Assembly: GCA_965230565.1 (NCBI GenBank)
Contig: CBDDLH010000015.1
Location: forward strand, 558,001 to 622,000
DNA: 64,000 nucleotides
Direction: 5' to 3'
Source of the DNA: BCD1 sp965230565
Lineage (GTDB): Bacteria > Bacteroidota > Bacteroidia > Chitinophagales > Saprospiraceae
Shown: piece by piece, positions 9,868-18,708 of the stretch
How the letters are laid out: each line of letters starts with the position of its first letter
Numbering within the stretch: position 1 is the first letter of the stretch
Position numbers and translations under genes: made by a program
The notes under the pieces: model-generated
The model's input: only the letters and a program-made list of their open reading frames with translations
What the model was told of the DNA's origin: nothing
Databases searched by the model: none

Positions 9868-10866
9868 TCAAATGAAGTCAGGCGAAAATGCCTGGTATTG
9901 TTTCATATCCGTATTCAGTTTTGCCCCGATCAGCAAATCGATCTGGTCAGCGTCCATGATCCCTTCCGGACGGACGATGAGCACATCTTCATCACTGATA
10001 ACCGTACCTGCAGCCAGATCTTTGGCAGCATACAAAGACCTTCTCGCCCGCTTCCTGGTGTACCGCTCCGCATCACTGATTTTTTGATCCGGAATGATCA
10101 TAGCTTTTTCAGCATCACGAAGATCCTTAACGTATTGAGTCATGCCCTCCTCTTCCATGGCATAAGCATGATCAAAACCTTCCTGGGTACGATCGGCGGT
10201 AAAATGTTTTTCAAACCATGTGGCACCATTGGCCAAAGCCATGGCAGCGGCGATACTGTTGCCTGTATGATCAGAATATCCGACAGGAAAGCCAAAAGTA
10301 TCTTTCAGCGTTTTTATAAATCCTACATTCGCTTTTTCCAGGAATGCCGGATAAACAGAAACACAGTGAAGCAGGATGATATCATCGAAATTGATCTTAG
10401 CCAATTCATTCAACGACTTCTCAATATCCTGCATAGTGGACATTCCGGTGGAAATGATCATGCGTTTTCCACGCTCAGCCACTTGTTTTAAAAAACGGAT
10501 ATTGTTAAGGTCACAACTCGCCATTTTTACATAAGGCGGGTTGAATTTCAACAACAGATCCAGTCCTCTTTCATCAAATACAGATGCTGTAAACGCTATC
10601 TCTTTTTCTTTGCAATAAGCCGCCAATTCATCGTATTCTTCATCCTGCAGCATTCCATCTTCCCGAATCTTGATCACCTTTTTGATATCATAATGACCAT
10701 ATTCGTAATCACCCGGCAGGTAAAGTCCCCAGGGATAGATGATCTGGAATTTGACGGAATCTGCTTTGGCATTACAGGCGATATCGACCAATTCTTTGGC
10801 TTTGTCCAGGTTACCGTTATGGTTGGTCCCGGCCTCGGCTATAATATGTATGTTTGATTTATCCAT
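9868..10866 (-). CDS. NeuB/PseI-family sialic-acid-type synthase
   Basis: 332 residues from the ATG at 10864-10866, which lies one base past the upstream gene's stop; a longer start would overlap that gene. The N-terminal TIM barrel carries 'IAEAGTNHNGNLDKAKELVD', 'VKFQ', 'VKMASCDLNN', 'ISTGMSTMQDIE', 'LLHCVSVYPA' and 'GYSDHTGN', all hallmarks of NeuB. The C-terminal ~55 residues (ARRSLYAAKDLAAGTVIS) form the SAF/antifreeze-like domain. These enzymes condense phosphoenolpyruvate with a six-carbon amino sugar to give a nine-carbon nonulosonic acid. Which substrate is used (ManNAc or a 2,4-diacetamido hexose) cannot be told from the sequence; the neighbouring PseG-like gene hints at a pseudaminic/legionaminic-type product. 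Confidence 0.9.
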   Translation of the reverse strand: MDKSNIHIIAEAGTNHNGNLDKAKELVDIACNAKADSVKFQIIYPWGLYLPGDYEYGHYDIKKVIKIREDGMLQDEEYDELAAYCKEKEIAFTASVFDERGLDLLLKFNPPYVKMASCDLNNIRFLKQVAERGKRMIISTGMSTMQDIEKSLNELAKINFDDIILLHCVSVYPAFLEKANVGFIKTLKDTFGFPVGYSDHTGNSIAAAMALANGATWFEKHFTADRTQEGFDHAYAMEEEGMTQYVKDLRDAEKAMIIPDQKISDAERYTRKRARRSLYAAKDLAAGTVISDEDVLIVRPEGIMDADQIDLLIGAKLNTDMKQYQAFSPDFI

Positions 10867-10867
10867 T

Positions 10868-11941
10868 TTAATTTCTTTCTGCCACAAGCTCAGCAAAGTG
10901 GTTGCAGTTCTCTACGATCGTATTGCGGTTCTCCGCCCAAAGAGAATCTCTTAAATTTGATTTTATGGAATCAAGATCTCCCATATTATCCAATCGGTGC
11001 TCAACCTCCTTCAACAAATCGTCCTTCACAAGGTTGATGTTCCAGTCATCCATGCCAATGGTATCCAACATACTGATCGCTCTCTGGTCGTAGCTGATCT
11101 TGATGGTAGGAATATCATAAGCCAGGCAAGGAATAAAACTGTGCAGACGGAATGTCAGATTCAACTTAGTATTTTTCAGATAAGTCAGGTAGGTATAAAC
11201 ATCTTCTGTGTACAGATAGTCTACTTCCTTAAATGAAGCTGCGAAAGGAATGTCTCTATGATCGTGACACAAGATCTTGATATTGCTGTATCCCTTGTTT
11301 TGAAGCAATTCGATCATTTGCATCATCTGGTATCTCAACTCATATTGATAGGAAACGGGAATACTCATCAAAGTCGGAGTACGGATAGAGATCAGTACGT
11401 CCGTCTGGTCTTGCTCGGAAATAGGCACCAGGTGCTGAGGCATTTCATTGATGAACAAAGTAGGACAACCTCCAACGATATTATCTGTATAACCGAGGCT
11501 ATCAATATGCTCTTTGGTCGCCTTATCCCTTGACAAGGAAATATCAGCATGTTTATTGAGCAGGCCGATATTGGCATCTGTCATCACATCTGTTCTGTTG
11601 ACAAATTCCAGGTTCTTATTGTAAACTTTTCCCCGGGAAACACTGAAGATCATCAATGGTCTTTCCAACGCATCAAGAGCAGTCGCATTGACTTCCAGTT
11701 CACCATTTTCATAAAGGTTACCACCGCCTACGATCACCCCATGCCCAAATTGATTGATCTCATAAATGGTCTGTGAACTCAGTCCTGCTTTTTTATGGCT
11801 TTCGTATTTGCTGGTGGCCGGCAGGGAAATAACGTTGAAATTTTCTTTGAAAGCATTCCTTATGAAATGGTTGATACCCAGGTAAATTACATCGTTACCA
11901 ATGTTGAATCCTTTAGGGCGAATAGAATATAGATTTATCAT
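10868..11941 (-). CDS. Polysaccharide pyruvyl transferase family protein
   Basis: 357 residues. The N-terminus 'NIGNDVIYLGINHFI', the 'GVIVGGGNLYENGE' segment and the C-terminal 'LNLTFRLHSFIPCLAYDIPTI' with following 'ISYDQR' fit the WcaK/CsaB polysaccharide pyruvyl transferase family (PF04230), in which the RxH and glycine-rich segments are conserved. Family members add ketal pyruvate to exported glycans or, in some clusters, act as other GT-B-fold transferases. Its start overlaps the preceding cytidylyltransferase stop by four bases (ATGA), indicating translational coupling within the glycan operon. Confidence 0.8.
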   Translation of the reverse strand: MINLYSIRPKGFNIGNDVIYLGINHFIRNAFKENFNVISLPATSKYESHKKAGLSSQTIYEINQFGHGVIVGGGNLYENGELEVNATALDALERPLMIFSVSRGKVYNKNLEFVNRTDVMTDANIGLLNKHADISLSRDKATKEHIDSLGYTDNIVGGCPTLFINEMPQHLVPISEQDQTDVLISIRTPTLMSIPVSYQYELRYQMMQMIELLQNKGYSNIKILCHDHRDIPFAASFKEVDYLYTEDVYTYLTYLKNTKLNLTFRLHSFIPCLAYDIPTIKISYDQRAISMLDTIGMDDWNINLVKDDLLKEVEHRLDNMGDLDSIKSNLRDSLWAENRNTIVENCNHFAELVAERN

Positions 11942-12636
11942 TTTTTTTGAGTTACTGTTTGCTTGTATAAGTTTATGAGTTCCCTTACCGGGGTATTATG
12001 AAAATCGACTTCAGGATGTTGTTTCACCAAAATATTCAGATGCTCGAGATCTTCAGGCGTATCGACCACAAAACGGATATCGTGATCGTTGATTTCAGGA
12101 TCGACCATTTTATATAACCGGAACCGGTCTGAATTATTATAAAACCAGGAAGTTATATGTTCCTGATATTCCGGAGTATCGATTTCGGCGTAGAATTTTT
12201 TAAATAAATCACCTCTCATGACCTCAACACTCATCCCATATGGGTAATGCCGGGGAAATAAATTGGAAACAAAATCATAGTCGGTCGATCCCTCCAGGAT
12301 ACGGACCCCATTTTCCAACAACTTTTTATTGAGAAACGGGCTGTCACCGTTCAGTCGCGCAAAAATATCAATATTGTAGTAATTAATACAATCAAAGGTA
12401 CGTTTTGCCACATTTAAGGTCGAACCCCTGAAATGTTTGATGCCATTCTCTTGAGCAATTTCAACCAATGGGTCGTCAATAACCCGGTCAGTGGTGAGCA
12501 TTACCGGTTCAATACCATCTATATTTTTCGCACCATTGATCGCCCACTCGACCAGTTTTTGGTGCCCTAAATATTTGAGCGCCTTACCGGGTAACCGCCG
12601 GGAATCCATCCTGGAATATATCAACGCTGCTATCAT
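11938..12636 (-). CDS. SpsF-like cytidylyltransferase (acylneuraminate CMP-transferase superfamily)
   Basis: 232 residues from ATG 12634-12636; the in-frame extension upstream lacks similarity. 'IYSRMDSRRLPGKAL' is the nucleotide-binding loop of the SpsF/NeuA/KdsB-type cytidylyltransferases, followed by 'VMLTTD', 'RLNGDSPFLNKKLLENGV' (the metal/CTP-binding aspartate region) and 'DIRFVVDTPEDLE'. Such enzymes activate a sugar acid or polyol with CTP before transfer. As first gene of the operon, placed with a NeuB-like synthase, it may activate the nonulosonic acid. The true substrate is undetermined. Confidence 0.85.
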   Translation of the reverse strand: MIAALIYSRMDSRRLPGKALKYLGHQKLVEWAINGAKNIDGIEPVMLTTDRVIDDPLVEIAQENGIKHFRGSTLNVAKRTFDCINYYNIDIFARLNGDSPFLNKKLLENGVRILEGSTDYDFVSNLFPRHYPYGMSVEVMRGDLFKKFYAEIDTPEYQEHITSWFYNNSDRFRLYKMVDPEINDHDIRFVVDTPEDLEHLNILVKQHPEVDFHNTPVRELINLYKQTVTQKK

Positions 12637-12697
12637 TAGTGAACCATGGATTTTTGTCAAATTTTGGCTAAAAAAAGGTAGCCTCAAAAATAAAGTC

Positions 12698-12705
12698 CAA
12701 AAGTA
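12698..12705 (-). promoter_or_regulatory. Candidate -7 element of the glycan operon (TACTTTTG)
   Basis: On the minus strand TACTTTTG matches TAnnTTTG, 61 bases upstream of the first operon gene. No TTG at the expected spacing was found, so support is modest. Confidence 0.35.
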
Positions 12706-13099
12706 AACATTATTCCATAATAAACGGACAGCAGCCAGGGGCTTAAATCCATCTTTAGAGCATATTTAAAAGGAAGAGGGAGAATTTTGCTATTGGTGAT
12801 AATTTCCTAATATCAACCGAAAGCATATCGCAAAGCCATTGCAAAATCATGTTAAGGAAAATGGAAGGTGGAAAAGTGGCAAGTTCTTTACTCCTCAAAA
12901 TTTCCAGTATCCAATTAAGCTCATTGATAAGTTCATAACAATACTGACAGAGTGGTCAAGAGGCCAAAATCCAATTTTCCAACCTTCCATCCTTCCTTTT
13001 CCAAGGTTCGGGTATTTCCAGGCAATACAATATTTTTCATTTACAAAAATTTGACCAGGCCTGGAAATCGTTTATCCCGAAATCGTTATCTTTTTTCCC

Positions 13100-13107
13100 T
13101 ATATTTG
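13100..13107 (+). promoter_or_regulatory. Candidate -7 element (TATATTTG) of the amidase gene
   Basis: TATATTTG, 30 bases before the amidase ATG, fits the Bacteroidota -7 consensus; the -33 partner is unclear. Confidence 0.4.
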
Positions 13108-13137
13108 TCATATTGTATCATCAAACCCATACCATCC

Positions 13138-13779
13138 ATGAAAGTAGATTTTTGTGTATACCTCGATGCCGGTCACGGAGCTATAGATCCGGAAGGCAAC
13201 TATGTCACTGCCCCCAACAAACAATATGAGCATTCCAAAGGAACCTTCCACAACGAAAAATGGTTCTACGAAGGCGTATGGAACAGGACCTTAACCAACC
13301 GCGTTGCCGAAAAATTAAAAAACCTCGGAATAAGTTATCTAATTGTAAGTCATGAATATATCGACACTTCTCTGTCCTATCGGGTAAAAATGGCCAACTG
13401 GTATCACAAAAATTACAAAAAAGGTATTTACATCTCCAATCATGCCAACGCTTCCGGATCTCATCGCGCACGAGGGTTTGAGGTTTATACTACTCCCGGA
13501 GTAACCAAATCAGACAAGATCGCCGAAATGCACTGGGATAATGTAAAAGACCTACTGGGGGACAAGATCAAAATGCGTAGTGATAAATCTGATGGGGACC
13601 ACGATAAAGAAGCACGTTTCTACGTGATCAAAAATACGTCCATGCCGGCAATGCTGGTGGAGCACCTGTTTTTTGACCAATACGATGATGCCAAATTGCT
13701 GATGGATGATGAGGTGATTGAAAAGTTTGCCGAAGCACAGGTGAGAACGGTGATCGATTATTTTAATAGCTTATCGTAA
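13138..13779 (+). CDS. N-acetylmuramoyl-L-alanine amidase (Amidase_3 type)
   Basis: 213 residues from ATG 13138, preceded by a promoter-like motif; longer in-frame starts are not supported. The zinc-site residues of Amidase_3 are visible: His in 'LDAGHGAIDPEG', Glu in 'WFYEGVWN', His in 'ISNHANA', and the catalytic Glu in 'MLVEHLFFD'. These enzymes cut the amide bond between MurNAc and the stem peptide of peptidoglycan. There is no obvious signal peptide, and no SH3b or LysM domain, so it is a bare catalytic domain; a cytoplasmic location or non-classical export would be unusual for a housekeeping AmiC. A phage-type lysin origin is possible, but no phage genes are nearby. Confidence 0.85.
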   Translation: MKVDFCVYLDAGHGAIDPEGNYVTAPNKQYEHSKGTFHNEKWFYEGVWNRTLTNRVAEKLKNLGISYLIVSHEYIDTSLSYRVKMANWYHKNYKKGIYISNHANASGSHRARGFEVYTTPGVTKSDKIAEMHWDNVKDLLGDKIKMRSDKSDGDHDKEARFYVIKNTSMPAMLVEHLFFDQYDDAKLLMDDEVIEKFAEAQVRTVIDYFNSLS

Positions 13780-13785
13780 AGTTTC

Positions 13786-13819
13786 AGAAATACTATTTTT
13801 TTAGAAAAATAGTATTTCT
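13786..13819. repeat. AT-rich palindrome (AAATACTATTTTT family), copy 1
   Basis: Perfect 15-base arms AGAAATACTATTTTT and AAAAATAGTATTTCT around a 4-base loop, just after the amidase stop. The same palindrome recurs at 20407, 55415 and 62429, always at gene ends. The A and T runs in the stem could act as a weak bidirectional terminator. Confidence 0.75.
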
Positions 13820-13858
13820 CTGTTATCTATATCACAGCTTTTATTCTACACTAAAAGT

Positions 13859-13866
13859 TATCTTTG
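13859..13866 (+). promoter_or_regulatory. Candidate -7 element (TATCTTTG) of the metal-efflux operon
   Basis: TATCTTTG fits TAnnTTTG and lies 24 bases before the proposed CTG start of the small His-rich protein. If used, the transcript leader would be very short. No clear -33 TTG. Confidence 0.45.
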
Positions 13867-13889
13867 CATAAATTTTCAAAATCCTCCGT

Positions 13890-14285
13890 CTGAAAACAAT
13901 CGCGAAAATATTGGCTTTGTATTTCTTCATTGGAAGTATCTTCCCGAATACGGATTTTAGTCAAATGACTAAAATCTTCAACCTCGTGGAGCACTTCAAC
14001 GAACACAAGAAGGAAAACGAAAAAAAGGGAGAATCTTTTTCCCTCGTCAAATTCTTTGCCGAACACTACACCCAAACGGGGCATCATAATCATAGCAACG
14101 GGCATTGCCATCAAAAACTTCCCCTCCACCAGTTTGGAGGGTTCACAGCTGACTTTGTTGCCCAGACCATCCCTTTTATCTCATCTCCTGAATTCGAAAA
14201 GAACTCGCCCCTGCTGGCAGGAATCTACCAATGGAATGCCTACGAATTCATCCCATCTGTATTTCAGCCACCTATCACGATTTGA
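13890..14285 (+). CDS. Small exported His-rich protein upstream of CzcA
   Basis: About 131 residues. No ATG opens this frame. A CTG at 13890 would give a convincing signal-type start (x-KTIAKILALYFFIGSIFP), while TTG at 13911 is an alternative. The mature part contains 'MTKIFNLVEHFNEHKKENEK', a histidine-rich stretch (HHNHSNGHCH) and an aromatic end 'GIYQWNAYEFIPSVFQPP'. Small proteins of this layout are common directly before CusA/CzcA pumps in Bacteroidota (recalled, not searched). The histidines suggest metal binding or sensing in the periplasm; this is inference. The pump gene follows after 91 bases. Confidence 0.7.
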   Translation: MKTIAKILALYFFIGSIFPNTDFSQMTKIFNLVEHFNEHKKENEKKGESFSLVKFFAEHYTQTGHHNHSNGHCHQKLPLHQFGGFTADFVAQTIPFISSPEFEKNSPLLAGIYQWNAYEFIPSVFQPPITI

Positions 14286-14376
14286 TCTTTTTCCTTTTCA
14301 CATCCAATTGATTTTAAATGTTTTACAAGGCTAAATCAGCCTGTAGAATAATTTAATAATTAAAAGATCAAATAAA

Positions 14377-17300
14377 ATGATTGAACGCATCATACACCTT
14401 TCGGTGCGCAACAAACTGGTAGTAGGACTACTGGTAATAGCGCTTATCATCGGAGGTATATACTCTCTGCAACAATTACCGATTGACGCAGTTCCAGACA
14501 TTACCAACAACCAGGTGCAGGTGGTAACGGTTTCCCAATCCCTCGCTCCGCAGGAGGTGGAACAATTCATCACCTACCCTATCGAGGTCGCCATGTCAAA
14601 TATTCCCAATGTAACAGAAATCCGATCCATTTCTCGATTTGGGCTTTCTGTGGTCACAATTGTATTCAAAGATCATGTTCCAATTTTGGAGGCCAGACAG
14701 TTCGTAAAAGAACAGATCAGCATGGCCGAAGAGGATATTCCGGAAGGACTCGGAAGTCCGGAGCTCATGCCTATTACGACAGGCCTTGGCGAAATTTATC
14801 AGTACGTGCTCAAACCGAAACCTGGTTTCGAAGATAAATTCGATGAAATGAAACTCAGAACGGTACAGGACTGGATTGTCAAACGCCAGCTTGCCGGAAC
14901 GGTTGGCATTATCGAAATCAGCAGCTTCGGAGGTCTAATAAAACAATACGAGATTGGGCTTGATCCACTTTTACTGGAAAGTATGGAAGTCAGCATTGCC
15001 GAAGTTTTTGAAGCACTTTCTAAAAACAACCAAAACAGCGGTGGCAGTTATATCGAAAAAGCTACCAATGCATATTACATCCGATCTGAAGGAGTACTCA
15101 AAAATGAAGAAGATATTGCCAACATCGTCATAAAGGTCCGGAATGGAATGCCTGTACTGATCAAGGATGTTGGCACGGTAGGTTTTGGAAGTCCAAAACG
15201 CTTTGGAGCCATGACTATGGACGGGGAAGGAGAAGCTGTGGGTGGCATTACGCTCATGCTTAAAGGAGCCAACTCTTCAGAAGCTATTGCCAACGTCCAT
15301 GAACGGATTGAAGAAGTGAAAAATTCACTACCTGAAGGTCTCGAGCTTTACCCGTACCTTGACAGATCTGATCTTGTGAAAAATGCCATAAATACGGTTA
15401 AGAACAATCTTCTTGAAGGGGGTATAATTGTCATCCTGGTATTGGTGCTTCTGCTGGGAGACATTCGGGCCGGGTTGATCGTTGCCTCACTCATTCCACT
15501 GGCCATGTTATTCGCCATTATCATGATGAATCTCTTTGGCATTTCAGCCAACCTGATGTCCCTGGGAGCTATTGACTTTGGGATTGTGGTGGATGGTGCG
15601 GTGATTATCGTGGAAGGGGTGCTTCATACCTTATTTGCCGTTCATGTAGGTAAAAAACTAACCCAGTCCCAAATGGATGGAATAATCACGGAAGCTTCTT
15701 CCAAACTATTCCGCTCAGCCGTTTTTGGGGTATTCATTATTCTGGTAGTATTTATTCCGATCATGACGCTAACCGGAATTGAAGGCAAAATGTTCCGACC
15801 CATGGCAATGACATTCAGTTTTGCCGTACTGGGAGCATTGCTGTTGTCCCTGACATATGTTCCAATGATGGTCTCCCTGATCATGAAGAAACATATCAGG
15901 GAACATAAATCCTTTGCTGATCGAATAATTGGAAGCCTGAGAAGAATATACAGACCAACACTGGATTTTGTCCTGAAAATCCCCGGATTAATAATTGGAT
16001 CCTCCCTTGTAGTCTTTATTGGAGCTTTCCTTCTTTTCAGATCCATGGGAGCTGAATTTATTCCGACCCTGGAAGAAGGAGACCTGGCCATGCAGATGAC
16101 CATACAACCTGGAAGCTCTCTTACGGAAAGTATCAATACGTCTTCCAAAGCTGAGAAAATCCTGTTGGAAAACTTTCCTGAAGTGGAGCACGTAGTTTCC
16201 AAAATCGGAACAGCTGAGGTTCCGACAGACCCAATGGCTATTGAGGATGCGGACATCATGATCATCCTGAAGAAAAAAGACCAGTGGACCAGCGCCAGGA
16301 CCAGAGAGGAACTGTCTGATAAAATGAAGGAAAAACTGGCAGTAATCCCCGGCGCTTCCTTTGAGTTTACCCAGCCGATTCAGTTGCGATTCAATGAATT
16401 GATGACCGGCGCCAAAACGGATATTGCAGTTCAAATATTTGGAGAAAATAATGGCACGTTGAAGGAAGTTGCTGAGGAAGCGGCGGTTTATATCAAAGGT
16501 ATCGAAGGCGCAAGTGATGTCAAAGTGGAACAAACCGATGGCCTACCACAACTGGTAATCCGATTTAACAGGCAAAAAATTGCCCAATATGGTTTGGATA
16601 TCGAAACACTTAACACGCTTTTCAGAACCGCTTATGCAGGTGCTTCGGCAGGGGTTATTTTCGAAAATGAACGAAAATTTGATCTGGTGGTTCGATTGAA
16701 TAAAGAAGGGCGGGAAGATCTCAACCTCAATCAGTTATTCATTGATCTGGAAAATGGAAACAGCATACCACTTAGTGAAGTGGCGACTGTAGATTACATC
16801 GAAGGCCCTGCGATGATCAGCCGTGAAGGAGCCAGAAGAAGAATCAATATCGGAATCAACGTCCGAAACAGGGACGTTGCCAGTTTGGTGGCTGATATTG
16901 AACAAACCCTGGATAAAAGGTTGAACCTCCCTCCCGGATACAATATCAAGTATAGCGGACAATTTGAAAATCTGGAAAAAGCCCAGAGAAGGTTAAGCGT
17001 TGCAGTACCGGCAGCCTTGTTATTGATTTTTGCATTGCTCTATTTCACTTTTGAAAAGATAAAATATGCTCTGCTTATTATAACGGCAGTCCCGCTTTCC
17101 GCAATTGGAGGTGTTCTTGCTCTTTGGGTTCGAGACATGCCTTTTAGTATTTCTGCCGGAGTAGGTTTTATTGCCTTGTTTGGAGTGGCAGTATTAAATG
17201 GAATAGTGTTAATCAGTTATTTCAATCGGTTGAGGTATGAAGATGGAATGGTAGATATCCGAAAAGTAGTCATCAAGGGAAGCCTGGTCCGGTTACGTCC

Positions 17301-18675
17301 GGTAATCATGACCGCTACCGTTGCTGCCCTGGGATTCCTTCCTATGGCTTTGTCAACCGGAAATGGTGCGGAAGTACAAAAACCATTGGCTACAGTGGTC
17401 ATTGGCGGTTTGATCACTTCCACCATTCTCACGCTGATCCTGCTTCCGGTATTATATCATTTGGTAAACAAAGGAATTCAAAGACCTATGATAAAAAAAG
17501 TAGTATCCATAATCATTTTCCTGGGAGTAACCATGTCGATCCAGGCTCAGGCGCCGGTTATCACGCTGGAAGAAACGCTGGAGAATGCACTGCAACGTCA
17601 CCCTGACCTCGTCAACGGACAACTCGAAGTCCAGCGGCAGGGATTATCAATGCAAACGGCCAGAGAACTTCCGGCCACTGACTTCAACTTTCAGTTTGGA
17701 CAAATGAACACCAACCTCCTGGATTACAACGTTTCGGTTGACCAGCCTTTGGGGAATCCTGCAGAGCGAAAAAGCAAAAAGGAACTGGCTTCTGCCAACA
17801 TCGAATTTTCCCAACTGGAATTGATACGACAACAACGCAGGATCAAAACAGAGATCAAACTGGCATGGAGCAACTGGCAGCATAAAAACCAGAAGCTAAA
17901 ATTGCTTGAAGAACAGTTTAATCTCATGCAGGAATTCGTAAAAAAAGCCACGGTTGCCTACGATGCAGGAGAATCCGGAAAACTCGAAAAGACGCTGGCA
18001 GAAAATGAATTACTCAATATCCAAAGGGCCATGCTCTATGCGCAAACCGCTAAAGAACAGGCCTATAACGATCTTGCCAGAGCAGCATATTTTACGGAAG
18101 TTTATAACATCGCACAAACTGACCTCCAACAAAGGCCATTACCCAATTTTTTGGAGGCGATTAGTGATGAGTTGACGGCTCCTTTTGTTTCAAAAGTCAA
18201 GGTTGCTGAAAAAGAAAAAGCGGTTCAGGAAACGCTTCTGAGTCCTGAGTTTTCAGTTGGTTATTTTAATCAAAGTATTCGTCCGGATTACAGTTTACAG
18301 GGAGTGAACGCCGGAATAAGTATTCCACTTTGGCGAAAAGCACAAAAGGCCAGAATTCAGCAATCTGAGATAGCAACCTTACAGGCCTCCAATAACCTTG
18401 GACATCAGCAACAATTGCTTAAGGAACAACTAGCCTATTATCAAAATAACACCTTCCTGCTTTTTGAGGAACTGGAAAGCTCAGGAAATGCCATGCAGGA
18501 AAAGTCGAACACGCTTGAACAACTGGCCAAGATCAAATTCCAGGCCGGGGAAATTGATTATTTCGATTATGTCCAGAGTTTGAAAGCTGCTCTGGAAAAT
18601 GACATCAATTATCTGGATCTGCTCTTCGACTACAATCAATCTGTCCTTTTGCTTGAATTCTATGGCAGATATTAA
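14377..18675 (+). CDS. CusA/CzcA heavy-metal RND efflux pump fused to a TolC-like outer-membrane factor
   Basis: 1432 residues. Residues 1-1035 are a complete heavy-metal-efflux RND pump: N-terminal helix, 'LPIDAVPDITNNQVQVVT', two porter regions and twelve membrane helices, with the proton-relay motif 'IDFGIVVDGAVIIVEG' in TM4 near residue 400. At about residue 1038 (base 17490) an internal Met begins a second signal-like segment, 'IKKVVSIIIFLGVTMSIQAQAP', followed by ~370 residues of TolC/OEP-type alpha-barrel repeats (ITLEETLENALQRHPDL). Thus the inner-membrane pump and outer-membrane channel are in one reading frame. Metal specificity (Cu/Ag versus Co/Zn/Cd) cannot be assigned safely. The adaptor gene follows 33 bases later. 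Confidence 0.95.
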   Translation: MIERIIHLSVRNKLVVGLLVIALIIGGIYSLQQLPIDAVPDITNNQVQVVTVSQSLAPQEVEQFITYPIEVAMSNIPNVTEIRSISRFGLSVVTIVFKDHVPILEARQFVKEQISMAEEDIPEGLGSPELMPITTGLGEIYQYVLKPKPGFEDKFDEMKLRTVQDWIVKRQLAGTVGIIEISSFGGLIKQYEIGLDPLLLESMEVSIAEVFEALSKNNQNSGGSYIEKATNAYYIRSEGVLKNEEDIANIVIKVRNGMPVLIKDVGTVGFGSPKRFGAMTMDGEGEAVGGITLMLKGANSSEAIANVHERIEEVKNSLPEGLELYPYLDRSDLVKNAINTVKNNLLEGGIIVILVLVLLLGDIRAGLIVASLIPLAMLFAIIMMNLFGISANLMSLGAIDFGIVVDGAVIIVEGVLHTLFAVHVGKKLTQSQMDGIITEASSKLFRSAVFGVFIILVVFIPIMTLTGIEGKMFRPMAMTFSFAVLGALLLSLTYVPMMVSLIMKKHIREHKSFADRIIGSLRRIYRPTLDFVLKIPGLIIGSSLVVFIGAFLLFRSMGAEFIPTLEEGDLAMQMTIQPGSSLTESINTSSKAEKILLENFPEVEHVVSKIGTAEVPTDPMAIEDADIMIILKKKDQWTSARTREELSDKMKEKLAVIPGASFEFTQPIQLRFNELMTGAKTDIAVQIFGENNGTLKEVAEEAAVYIKGIEGASDVKVEQTDGLPQLVIRFNRQKIAQYGLDIETLNTLFRTAYAGASAGVIFENERKFDLVVRLNKEGREDLNLNQLFIDLENGNSIPLSEVATVDYIEGPAMISREGARRRINIGINVRNRDVASLVADIEQTLDKRLNLPPGYNIKYSGQFENLEKAQRRLSVAVPAALLLIFALLYFTFEKIKYALLIITAVPLSAIGGVLALWVRDMPFSISAGVGFIALFGVAVLNGIVLISYFNRLRYEDGMVDIRKVVIKGSLVRLRPVIMTATVAALGFLPMALSTGNGAEVQKPLATVVIGGLITSTILTLILLPVLYHLVNKGIQRPMIKKVVSIIIFLGVTMSIQAQAPVITLEETLENALQRHPDLVNGQLEVQRQGLSMQTARELPATDFNFQFGQMNTNLLDYNVSVDQPLGNPAERKSKKELASANIEFSQLELIRQQRRIKTEIKLAWSNWQHKNQKLKLLEEQFNLMQEFVKKATVAYDAGESGKLEKTLAENELLNIQRAMLYAQTAKEQAYNDLARAAYFTEVYNIAQTDLQQRPLPNFLEAISDELTAPFVSKVKVAEKEKAVQETLLSPEFSVGYFNQSIRPDYSLQGVNAGISIPLWRKAQKARIQQSEIATLQASNNLGHQQQLLKEQLAYYQNNTFLLFEELESSGNAMQEKSNTLEQLAKIKFQAGEIDYFDYVQSLKAALENDINYLDLLFDYNQSVLLLEFYGRY

Positions 18676-18708
18676 TCTTACATTCTTGAAAATCAAAAAC
18701 AACAAATA

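Larger units (their letters stand above)
12637..13137. other. 500-base divergent intergenic region
   Basis: Separates the minus-strand glycan operon from the amidase gene. It holds two candidate -7 elements listed separately (12698-12705 minus, 13100-13107 plus). No convincing gene, tRNA or strong repeat was seen in the remainder. Confidence 0.6.

Noticed and set aside
13138..13779. Amidase as evidence for a prophage
   Set aside because: No other phage genes, attachment sites or integrase are nearby; a single catalytic domain is insufficient.
15642..16265. Long antisense ORF inside the CzcA gene (and similar shadows elsewhere, e.g. 42524-43075 plus strand)
   Set aside because: They lie opposite clearly conserved coding regions, have no recognisable domains and atypical composition; codon-position bias supports the sense gene.
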